Below, in pieces: positions 18,834 through 30,800 of a stretch of DNA of 64,000 nt. The translations under genes were made by a program, and so were the position numbers. The first letter of the stretch is position 1, and every line of letters starts with the position of its first letter. The stretch covers positions 46,090,188 through 46,154,187 of the forward strand of contig OZ024872.1 in NCBI GenBank assembly GCA_964017185.1, written 5' to 3'. This stretch comes from Rugalucina vietnamica. Lineage: Eukaryota; Mollusca; Bivalvia; Lucinida; Lucinidae. The notes beneath the pieces were generated by a model. That model was given only the letters and a program-made list of their open reading frames with translations. It ran no database searches and was not told where the DNA came from.

Positions 18834-21800
18834 TCAATATTCTTGGTAAAATCCATGGTGAGGTAACTCTCCTTGTGCCATGTCCATTCTGATTTGCCAT
18901 CTCAGTGCATTACGTTTCTTGTCGGACGGAACTGTGTATTTATTGGGGACAAACACTCGATGAGGTTTCTGGAAGTAAATATTATGTGAGCCTGTGTGTA
19001 AGAAAACCAACAATTTGGGTTCTGACCAGGTCCGACACAAACCAGCCTGTACAGTCACAGAATCGGGCTACAAGCTTGAAATTTCGGATTTAGAAAGTAC
19101 AGGAATTGGACTATAGGCGTTTAGGCGTAGCGAAAACAAAGGCGCTATCAGCTTCGCGGTAACCGCGAAGCCGATTTGCACCTTTGTTTTCGCCCAAACA
19201 TTTTGTTGGTTTTCCCAAGCGGCGGCGGCTCATTCAACAAATTAAGCTACTACAAAGTTTATCTACAGAAATAGTCTATTAAATTGGATTCTTAAGATTA
19301 TGTTTTTTTTCTGGCATCAAAAATATTAAGAAGCAACTTCAACTCAATAGAAAGTCTGGTGTTTTCGTGGATATTAACATATCCTTAATCAAGAGAATAA
19401 GAACTCATTGATGTATTTTAATATTTGATTAAGATCTCTTGACTTCATTGCTAATGAAGGCCCTTTCAAAACTGTATGAACTGGCTTCCCCAAAGCCCAA
19501 CAACGTGACATCATGACATTCCCTTGGTTGATTCTTTGGACTTCCGGGTAGTAAAACTAGTAAAAGAGACAAAGTTTGATGTATGTGATAAATGTACAAC
19601 AAACAGGTTATCAGTCTCATACCTACCTTTTCATATACAATATCTTGAGCCAGCATCTGTTCCCGTACATTCCAGCGTAAGTTTTTATGGTTCTTTTCTC
19701 CAGGAGCCCTCTGTTGGTCCCAACTTTTTCTGAACTCCTGGTACCGGGCTACAGGGTCTGACTTCCGTATATTTTTAGTGTGAGGATGCTCAGATTTCCT
19801 TAGTATTACTGAAAATATTGACGGAATGAACATGGAGGAATGATTCTGAGCAACTTTGGCATCACCTAGAACTAATGTGATTTCAACTAGGATTTCAACT
19901 AACCAACAAAACTTAAACCAGCTATTCAGGGAAGTCAGGCTGTTCTGTCTGGATTATGACAGCTCAAAAATATGTTGATGGAGGATGCTGAATTCAGTCA
20001 TTTGACTTGAATTTTCAAAATTCACTGTCAGACAATTGACTCCTCCGCCAGCAAGGTATAGCCACGCCCACCCCTATTTCCTTAGACAAACACTGTATTT
20101 CTGCACCTACAGTCCCGGTAAAAAATCAACAACATATTCCTCTTTTCTCGGAGGACCCTAAGCTATTTTTCTCGGAGAAAGAACGCTAAATTTCTCTTTT
20201 CATTAAGATATTTCGCGTTTCGTTCAGTTCGATTTCTCGGAGAAACACCGAGAAATTTCACCGCGACCGCAGGTATTAACCGGTGAAAACAGGTAAGTCC
20301 AGATTTACCTGTTCGCGGTGTTTCTCGGAGAAATATTGTGCACGATTGTGAAAATCGATTTTACCATATTTTTAATAATTAAAGTAGTTTTAGACCTTTA
20401 ACTGATCAGTATTTATAAGTGTTTTTGTATATGGCACCTCTAACAGTTTGACACGTTTTAATAAGGCACATTAATTACTGAGCAAACATTCCACAATCTT
20501 CTTCACTGGTTTCCGTTACGGTTGGTCAGGCATGACTCGACTCGCATTTGACATACAAATTAAGAAGTACTTTGTTTCATCTCAATTATGTCTTTATCCA
20601 AATAGTTTCATTTGTTTGAGCTAGGAAACATAAAAGCAATAGGCCATAAACATGTACGAGTTAAATAAAAATTTAAGACCATTAAAATTTCTCGACTGTA
20701 TATACATGTACATTTACAATGTTCCATACAAACCGCAATTCTGCACAAGGTATAACAAACATGTAAATGTATTTATGAGGTTTTCCGATCTCTCCTTCCG
20801 AAAGCGTTGCTGCCTTTTGTGTCGATGATGTTTTAAAGAAACTAGAATTGTCAGAGGATCTGACTATAGCCCCGCTTCTGAGCTTTTTGCTAGGGTGAGA
20901 CAAACAATGACGGGCAACAATGCCAAGTTAGATACATTTGCTATATTCTGACGTCAATCAAGGGCTGTTACTCCATAAAATTTTGTGAAAAACGACAGGC
21001 AACAATGCCAAGCTAGATCATGTCAATGTTGATGTGTATATAAAATTTGGTCAGATTCTATCAATTTGTTCTCGAGATATTGAGCGGAAACGAAATTCTG
21101 ACGTCAATCAAGGGCCATAACCATAACTGCGTCAAAATTTTGTGAAATATGATGGGCAACAATCCCAAGCTAGATCTTAACAATGTTGATGTGCATACAA
21201 AATTTGGTCAGATTCTGTCAATTTGTTCTCGAGATATTGAGCGGAAACGAAATTCTGACGTCAATCAAGGGTCGTAACTCCGTCAAAATGATGTGAAAAA
21301 TGACAGGCAATAATCCCAAGCTAGATCTTGTCAATGTTAATGTGCATACAAAATTTGGTCAGATTCTGTCCATCGGTTCTCAAGATATTGAGCGGAAAGG
21401 AAATTCTGAGGTCAATCAAGGGCCATAACTCCGTCAAAATTTTGCGAAAAATGACAGGCAACAATCTCAAGCTAGATCATGTCAATATTGATGTGCATAT
21501 AAAATTTGGTCAGATTCTGTCAATTTGTTCTCGAGATATTGAGCGGAAACGAAATTCTGACGTCAATTAAGGGCCATAACTCCATCAAAATTTTGCGAAA
21601 AATGACAGGCAACAATCCCAAGCTAGATCTTAACAATGTTGATGTGCATATAAAATTTCGTCAGATTCTGTCAATTTGTTCTCGAGATATTGAGCGGAAA
21701 CAAAATTCTGACATCAATCAAGGGCCGTAACTCCGTCAAAATGATGCGAAAAAATGACAGGCAACAATGCCACGCTAGATCTTGTCAATGTTAATGTGCA

Positions 21801-24800
21801 TATAAAATTTGGTCAGATTCTGTCCATGGGTTCTCAAGATATTGAGAGGAAACGAAATTATGACGTCAATCAAGGGCCGTAACTCCGTCAAAATTTTGCG
21901 AAGAATGACGGGCAGCAATCCCAAGCTAGATGTTGTCAATGTTGATGTGCATACAAAATTTGGTCAGATTCTGTCAATTTGTTCTCGAGATATTGAGCGG
22001 AAACGAAATTCTGACATCAATCAAGGGGCCGTAACTCCGTCAAAATTTTGCGAAAAATGATGGGCAACAATCCCAAGGTAGATGTTGTCAATGTTGATGT
22101 GCATACAAAATTTGGTCAGATTCTGTCAATTGGTTCTTAAGATATTGAGCGGAAACAAAATGTTCACGGAATGACGGAACCACGGAATGACGGAATCACG
22201 GAACCACGGAACTACGGAACCACGGAAGGACAGGGTGAATCCAGTATAGCCCCACTTTTCCAAAGCGGGGCTATAAATAATTTCATATACCGTAACTTTA
22301 AAATTACGAAAACATGCCCATGCAATATACAGAGATGTTTAAAGAGGAAAAAAAATGAAAATTTTCAGTAGAAAATCTTTGCTTTTTCTTATTCATGCTC
22401 AAAACATAGATTGTGGGTACACGTTATAACCGCCTCACCGAGGCGGTTCAAACTAGTACCCACAATCTTATGTTTTGGAGCAAAAGATAAAAAAAATAGA
22501 TATACCCCTGCATACCCCAGTTTTGCTTTTGATGGGATACACATTTTCCATGAAATGTTTTCCTGATGTAAAATGTTTGAACAAGAATGACTTTAATGAT
22601 GCAAATGCATGTGCGTGAATAGCAATGTATGGACATGTACATTCATATCTACGTGATGTATTTAGCCATCAATTGGGAGTAAGTCATATGACAGTGTTGG
22701 CTGCACGGTCGGCATTTTTATTTGCTTGACTTTTTATTTCACTTTACGGCAGACAGCTTCCTTATCATGTGAAGGAGCAGTGTCAGCTTCGTGTTCATTA
22801 GAGAATGTGACACAAGAACATGACTGTGTATGCCGAAACACACTTCCTGGTAATGCTGCAAATTCTACCACTTGGCCAAATCAGTCAACAGTGATTTCTG
22901 TAAATTTTGTTGACCATTTATGTATGTTAATACCATGCAATATTACGGGCGAAAGGGCATCACTTTAGGCGATCCCATAAGTTCATGATTTAAACGGCTT
23001 TGTGGTTGTTCATGGAGAATAACTTTTGATGCAAATTCTTTCCTACTACATGTAGTCTCGATCTAAAACATACGAGTATATATACATGTACATGTACGAA
23101 TGCTCAAATTATTTGCGATTTATATGGAACCATAATCTGAATATTTGATAACGGTTACGTTAACAGCTTACCAAGAAATGCTGGCGGACAAGTAAGGTCT
23201 GAACATTTAATAAGACAGGCCGCGATGGTTTTACATGTATAGATAGTGCGTTCGCTTCGAAAAAACCAGAAGACCAATGGTCCTGTAAACGCTCACCTGA
23301 GATCTGCTTCATATACCAATAAACATATTTGAATATTATGGTATTTAACCCCAGTGCAGGGGCAGATGAAGCCCTTGGGCCATTTTCTTTTTTCAGAATA
23401 ACCAATATTCTGTCCATTTGCCAATTTCCTGCTGGTGTTCCTCTTCAAATAACATTTTAAAAGCAGATGAGCCCCTGGGGTCCTTTTTTTTTCAGAATCA
23501 TTAATATTCAGTCCTACTGCCCATTTCCTGCAAGACTTTCACTTTAAATGACATTTTAAAAGTTTTTCCCATTCAAATGCATTGACGACCTATGTTGACC
23601 TTGCCATAAAATAGGTCAAGGTCACCACAGGGTCATGATTTATATATACATTGTAATACTTGAGTCATCCATACTTCATGCAAAGTTTCCTTGAAATCGG
23701 TTCACCCGTTCTGGAGAAGAAGATATTTTAAGGGGTTTTACCATATATGGACATGGCGGCCATCTTGGTCATGTGACCTGGATTATTTATATACACATTG
23801 GTTCCCACTTCATATCGATGCTTCATATATAATTTGGCTTTGATTGGCCAAGTGGTTTCAGAGAAAAAAATCTTTGAAAAGTGTGTATGGACGACAGACC
23901 GGCCAAGGTCAAGAGATGACCTTGATCTAAATTAATCATATACCTTCATCTAATCCATTAGTTGTTTGCATCTACCACTTTTCAGAACTCAGGCTGCAAT
24001 AGTTTTCAAGAAATAGCTAATTTCCACTTTTCCCATTATAAGTCTATGGAAACTTAAAGTTACCATAGCAACCAGAGTTCTTATCCGACAGGAATAAAAA
24101 ACACAAATTATGTAGAGGCTACTGTCTGGAACATGTATACAAAGTACAGGATTCATCCACTTGACAGTTTCTGAGGAGAAGATTTTTTATTTTTTTTCTT
24201 CAAAATTTTGCCCTTTATGAGGCCCCAGCAACCAATCAAAATAAAGGGATTAGGACAAAACTCACAAGAAACGTCAAACACTACTCAATAAGCATTGAGA
24301 ACGAGGCTGCTGGAAGGACGTCTTTTTTTTAGCTCTTGTTTTTAGTGAAAATTTTTAGAAAATTTTGGTGTTTTAATCCAGTTTTGTGTGACATGTTTTA
24401 ACTAAAAAACTTCGCTGTATATATCACTGTACAAAGAATCACCCAGAGTTACTTTTTATCAGTTTTAAATGGATTTATTTTAAGACAAAAACTTTTTCAA
24501 GGTCGGCAGCCATATTGAATTCCCGAAGAACCGCTGGTGTAAACAACATTTTACGAAACATTGTGGTGTAGATATTGGTAAGAGAAGACAAAGAATGTCA
24601 GACAAGGAGAAAGCTATTGTCCCAAAAGTTCCTGCTAGTGCGGAAGTCTCGACTTTGAGAAGAAGTAGGCGTCCATCGTCGTCAAATCTGAAAAATATAG
24701 GGTCCAATAATAGTCAACAAAATAAGGGGTATCACCTAGACAAAGTTAAGGCCATGGAAAAAAAGGCAGAAGCATGTCTTAGAGAACAAATCTCATATGA

Positions 24801-27800
24801 AATGAAACCCGGTAAAAACTTTGTAGCGGAATTCAGTACAACAGCTTACGAGGTCGCAAAACAGTTTGTTAAAGAATTTTTGGAAACGGATAAGGCGGTG
24901 CAATCTGAATTTTGTGTTAAAACTGAAACTAGCACAGAGCAATCAGGGGCTGAGGTAGAAATAAGATATAAACTTTTCCAAAAAAGAAAGGATGGGGAAC
25001 CGGGATGTTACTCCAAATTAACTATAAACTTTTATAATACATCTTCAAGAATGTTAGCAAATGGGTCTAGAGTTGATCTGGTCATGGACAGAATATTTAA
25101 AGAATTGCTTATCGAAGTGAAAAGACTATATAGTAACATTGTGGTCATGGACAGAAACATAATCAATGCCATATCTATGTCCCTCGAGGATCAAACAAAC
25201 GATAATCCTGTGATTAAACCCCAAATGAATGATTCTCTACAGAGGTGTGCTCAAAACCAAAATGAACAACCCTCATTGACAGACGTAGAATTTAATTCAT
25301 CGGACAAAAAGCGGGATCCAAGCGAAAGTCAACAGTCATATCAGACCATGGAGGCTGAAGATTATGCGGAGTGTCCAATTTGTGAAGAGGGTGCAATGTT
25401 AGATACTATACAGTGTGAGGAGTGTACCATGTGGTTTCACTATAAATGTGTAGGCCTGTCCAAAGAGAGAGCTAGAAATATTCCAGACTCAAACCCGTTC
25501 ATTTGTGTTAATTGCAATGATCAGAAACTGTATGAGGATTTACCAATAAAACCTAATATTTCAGTCCAGTCACAGTTATCCCCAAATACAAATAAAAGAA
25601 GCATAAGGGAAAAAGACAATGAAAAGCTGGAAGATAGAGAAATAACAGTGATTGATGATCAAAGAACCCCTAATATTACTAAACATAACAGTTCAAATGA
25701 AAACATAGAGCAGTTTAAAGGACAGGGAACCATAAAAAACCAAGAACCTGACGTAAGACAGCTAAATGCCGGAAAAAATAATAAGAAAAACTCAAATTCA
25801 ACCAACCAATCAAAACGAAAAACTAATTCAGAAGGGTGTGATATAGAAAGTAAGACATTGATTATCCAACTGGAAAGACAAATTAAGGAGAAAGACAAAA
25901 CAATAAATCTTCTGAAAAGACTAAATGAAACAATGGGGAATGACAATACAAATACTGATACACAGACTCAGGCAAATAATGGTGACCAATCACAACCTTG
26001 TGCAAACTGTCAAAGTGGCCAAAAATCAATGGACAAAGTAGACCAAAATGCGCCAGTGCTCCAGCCCGCGGACAATTTCGGTATAGAGAACAGAATTAGA
26101 TTGCTTGAAATGAATACAATGCAAAACCTTGCTATAATGACAAATAATAATATTCAGATACAAACACAAATGCAAATGTTGTCAAATCAGATGGTAGCCC
26201 AATCACAGAATTTTATGTTCCTCCAGCAACAACAAGTTTTAGCCTCAAATAGTATGAACAATCCATACAGATACATACAACAGCCAGTGATTAATGGTTT
26301 TAGTCAAGGTTTTAACTGGGCACAACCACAACTTTTTGTTAGACCCATGTATCAGCCTATGCAGCCTCACCAAGGATATTATACACAAGTCATTCAGGGG
26401 CACGTGTATAGACCCGCCGCTTATTCAGCGCCTTATAGTGCTACACAGACCCAACAGACTAGTCAGTCACGTCAAGAAACGGGAACAGCTATTGAAAAGC
26501 AGACCACTGAACATGAACAATCTCAGATAAATCCAAATGTGCAGAAACATGAAAATGACATTATTAAATTAACCCCAGAAACAAAAGAAAGACAAGCGAT
26601 AGAAAGTCCTCAAACGCAAAGTAAAAATAGACACAGACACACAGTCTCATCTGTTGATGGATCGCCCATAAAGTCAATCAATTCTAACGTGGATTCGTGT
26701 GAAAAAGTAAGACAGAACCATATAAACAGTAGTGACCCTATCATAGACTTGAACAAAGCTAATATAAACAGCGAGGAACACTCTAAGGGTGAGAAGTTGA
26801 ATGATGAAACATTAGTTACAAAAGACAATTTTTTGCGGGTTCCAGGCCTGAAACATTTTCCTCCAGACAGAGAGGATCCTCTGCTGGAAAATTTGGCGGA
26901 AAGACAATAAAATTAAGTTCCATTAATATTGAAGGGATAAAGTCGAATATTTCATTCCTGATAGAACTGACAAGAGTACAGCAGCTTATCTGTGTTCAAG
27001 AACATTGGTTGAATGATTTTGAAAAAAGTGTTTTTAACAGTCTTATACCAAATTACGATTCATATGTTAGATGCTGGGACTGTAATGAACAAGTGACCAA
27101 TTTTAAAGCTAAACGGGGAAAAGGAGGTGTGGCAATTATATGGCCAAAATGCTGGTCTCATCTTGTGAAAAGACTGGAAGAAGGGAATGAACGCATTATT
27201 GGTATAGAGCTGAAAACCAAAGATGAACCCCTATACATAATAAATTGTTATATGCCAACAAATGATGGAAAATCAAAAAGTGACTATCAAAAACATATTG
27301 ACATATTACACAGTCTAATTGATAAATACAGCTTGCGGGGTACGGTCATACTAGTTGGAGACATGAACGGAACATTACTGTCAAACAGAAAAAATCCTCA
27401 CGATGTAATTTTGAAGGACTTTGTGAATGAACATGGGCTATCGTGGCGCCAGGAAGACATGGGAACAGAATCAACGTTCGTGAGTCACACTGGTAATGGC
27501 AATTCCCAAATAGACTATATTTTAAGTACCACAAAGGACATTTTGAACTCTGTTAAAGTAGAAGAAAAACATCACTTGAATCAGTCGGCCCATACTGTTA
27601 TCAGTTCTACCTTGAGTGTGTCAATGGAAACTCTCCATAGCGATAAACATAAGAAATCTCAGCCTAAAACTGTTACTAAATTAATGTGGGATAAAGTTGA
27701 CACTGAAAGTTATCAATCATATCTGACAAAGGAATTTGAAACTCTACACGGTGATCAATGCTGGGACTCAGAGGAACAACTGAAAATCATAAGTGACAGT

Positions 27801-30800
27801 TTAAACTTGGCAGCCCGTAAAGCAGTGCCAGGACGGACAGTTAAGTTGCAAGGTCCTCGATTTAGGGCATCGAATGAGGTAAAGGCTCTACTGAAGGACT
27901 GTAAAAGTACACATGCTACATGGAAAGCCAATGGATCTCCGGGCCCCAACAGTGTTTACTATGTTGAGAGGAAGACGGCAAAGAAAAATTTACGCCGGCA
28001 AATTAGGCGGGAAAATTTTAACTGTAAAGAGCGTTTCTATAACAATCTCATGGAAAACCCAGATTCAAAAGCATTCCATAGACTTATACGGATGAACCAG
28101 AATGATAGATCAAATTCAAGTACATGTTTTCTTGTCAATGGTGAAAGTATAATGGACTTAAGTAAACAAAGACAAACCTTGAAATCATACTATGAAGACC
28201 TTGCGGTCCCAAAAGATGATATAAACTTTGATGACAAATACTTAGAAGAATGTGAGTCTTACACTGAACTTATTTATCAACTGAAACATATGAAAGATAA
28301 TGACATAACTGAACTGTTTACAGACAGTGAAATTGAATCCTGTATTAAACAACTGAATAGTGGGAAATCGGCAGATGAATTCGGCCTATGTGCAGAACAT
28401 TTAAAGGCAGCTGGTGGCGTCCTGATTCCAGTACTGAAAAACATTTTTAATGACACATTGCGGTCGGGGAAAATTCCGGAATACTTTAAGGGAGGGGTGC
28501 TTACACCAGTGCCAAAGAGTGGAAAAGACAATAGACTTTTAGATAACTATCGCGGAATAACAGTGACTTCAATCATAGGCAAGTTGTTTGAAAAACTTAT
28601 TTCATTAAGACTGCTGGAAAAAGTGAATAGTAACCAATCAGACTTACAATTTGGATTTACAAAGAATCTCAGTCCAATAATGAGTGCCTTAATTTGTTCT
28701 GAAGCCATAAATGAAGCAAAACTGGAGGGGAAACCATTATACCTGGTAACAATTGATACCAGGAAAGCTTTTGATGTTGTAAATCATGTGATTCTCAAAA
28801 AGACTCTCTTTGACGAGGGTGTAGCACCAGATCTTTGGAGTGTTGTGGATGATCTCTACAGTGATATGTCGTCCAAAATCAAGTGGCACGGTCAACTCAG
28901 TGAGAAGTTCAGTATCCAACAAGGGGTGCGCCAAGGAAACATTTTGTCGCCGCACCTCTATAAAATGTACGTCAACCCTCTTCTGGAAGAGCTGAAAAGG
29001 AGTGCCATCGGAGCACATATTGGTACCATATATGTTGGGACGCTGGCGGTAGCCGACGATTTCCTGTTTCTGTCAAATTGCCCGGACGAACTCCAAGTTA
29101 TGCTCAACTTGTCAGGATCATTCTCTGGCGAGAGACGATACAATATTCATCCAACAAAAACTACATTGGTCTCAAGAATATCAACAAGACTCAGTAGGGG
29201 GGAAGATATAAATAGACAATGGTTCATCGGAGAGTCGATAATAGGACAAAAAACAGAAACTGAACATTTAGGTATTATTAGAAGTGAAAAAGATGAAAAC
29301 AAACTGAATATAAATAAAAGGATCAGCCTTGCTAGAAGAACATTGTATGCTCTAATAAAAACGGGAGTTCACGGTTGTAACGGAATAAACCCAAAGACTT
29401 CATTTAAAATCTATCAAGTGTATGTCTTACCGCGCCTCCTATACGGTTTGGAGGTCCTGTCGCTCAACAAAAAGCAGTTAGACGAGCTGGAAAAGTTTCA
29501 TTTAGAGACATTGAAAAATATTCAATCATTACCGACAAGAACTGCCAACTCTGTTACATATTTATTATTGGGCGCCCTCCCACTGAAAGCTGAAATGGAT
29601 AGAAAACAACTAGGATTGCTTCACTCAATAGTTACTAGTGAAAATTTGACTCTGCAAGAAGTTTCAAAACGTCAAATACCAATGAAAAATCAGGGTAGCA
29701 TTTTTAAACATATTATGGAAACAATGGAGAGGTACGAGCTCCCGTCCGTAGAGGAGGTACAATCGCTGAATAAGGAACAGTGGAAACAAAAAGTGAAAAA
29801 AGCAGTTAAAAATTATTGGACGCAACTACTACAGAATGAAGCAGAAACAAAATCAACGCTGGAATGGTGCGCGATTTCATCTCTGCAAGTAGGCCTGACC
29901 CACCCAGTCTGGGACACAGTGGATCCAAATCGGCTGGATGTGATGAGAGGAATCGTTAAAGCACGCATGCTGACCGGGACATATATTCTCCAAACACATC
30001 GACAAAAATTCAGCATCGATGGGGTGACGGACGCGACCTGCCCTCTGTGTTGCTTGGAAGATGAAGACATCACTCATGTACTGACAAGGTGCCCAGCCCT
30101 CATCGAAATAAGGAACTCACACCTTGCCAAGATAAAGGGATGTATTCAAGACTCAAAGGGTCCACATGCATGGTCAGATCTGGTCAGTGACTCCAATACA
30201 TTGGTACAACTTATTCTAGACTGTCAGAAGTTTTTTCCTGTTCAACCAAACAAGGACAAGACATTATTGAAATCTGTTGAATCCTATTCAAGACTTTACT
30301 GTTACAAAGTTCATCTGAAGCGGTTATTCCTATACAACAACATCAAGGGTACTTCGGGGAACGATAAGGCTGCTGACCCGACATAAAGTTAAATTACAGC
30401 AAGGGCAAAACTTTAGTGGACTCTACCGGAGGACACGTGCGCCTATACTACAGGCGGAAAATACAACACAAAGAAGAAGAAGATAAGCATTTCTGCAAAA
30501 ACAAAATTCAAATGACTGCAATTTTAGCGGAAAAATAGCAATTTTCCACTTTTCCCATTATAAGTCTATGGAAACTTTAAGTTGCCATAGCAACCAGAGT
30601 TCTTATCCACCTGGAATGAAAAACACAAATTATGTAGAGGCCACTGTCAGGAACATGTATACAAAGTACAGGCTTAATCCCCTTGACAGTTTTTGAGAAG
30701 ATTTTTGAATGTTTTTCGAAATTTTGCCCTATATGGGGCCCCTGCAACCAATCAAAATAAAGGATTAGGACAAAAGTCACATGAAACGTAGAGGACTACT

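Larger units (their letters stand above)
24297..30482 (+). mobile_element. Apparently intact two-ORF LINE (LINE-d) with 9-bp target duplication
   Basis: A complete non-LTR retrotransposon, 6,186 bp, flanked by ATAAGCATT at 24288-24296 and 30483-30491. It has a ~300-bp 5' leader, ORF1 (24595-26910) and ORF2 (to 30386), and a ~95-bp 3' tail ending in AAGAAGAAGAAG. No internal stop or frameshift was seen, so it could be recently active. It is antisense to HYLS1 and inside TRH-3. Confidence 0.92.

Noticed and set aside
20905-22160. Regular repeats that might suggest a CRISPR array or coding repeats
   Set aside because: Units are ~151 bp without unique spacers, in an animal genome; the short frames are repeat artefacts.
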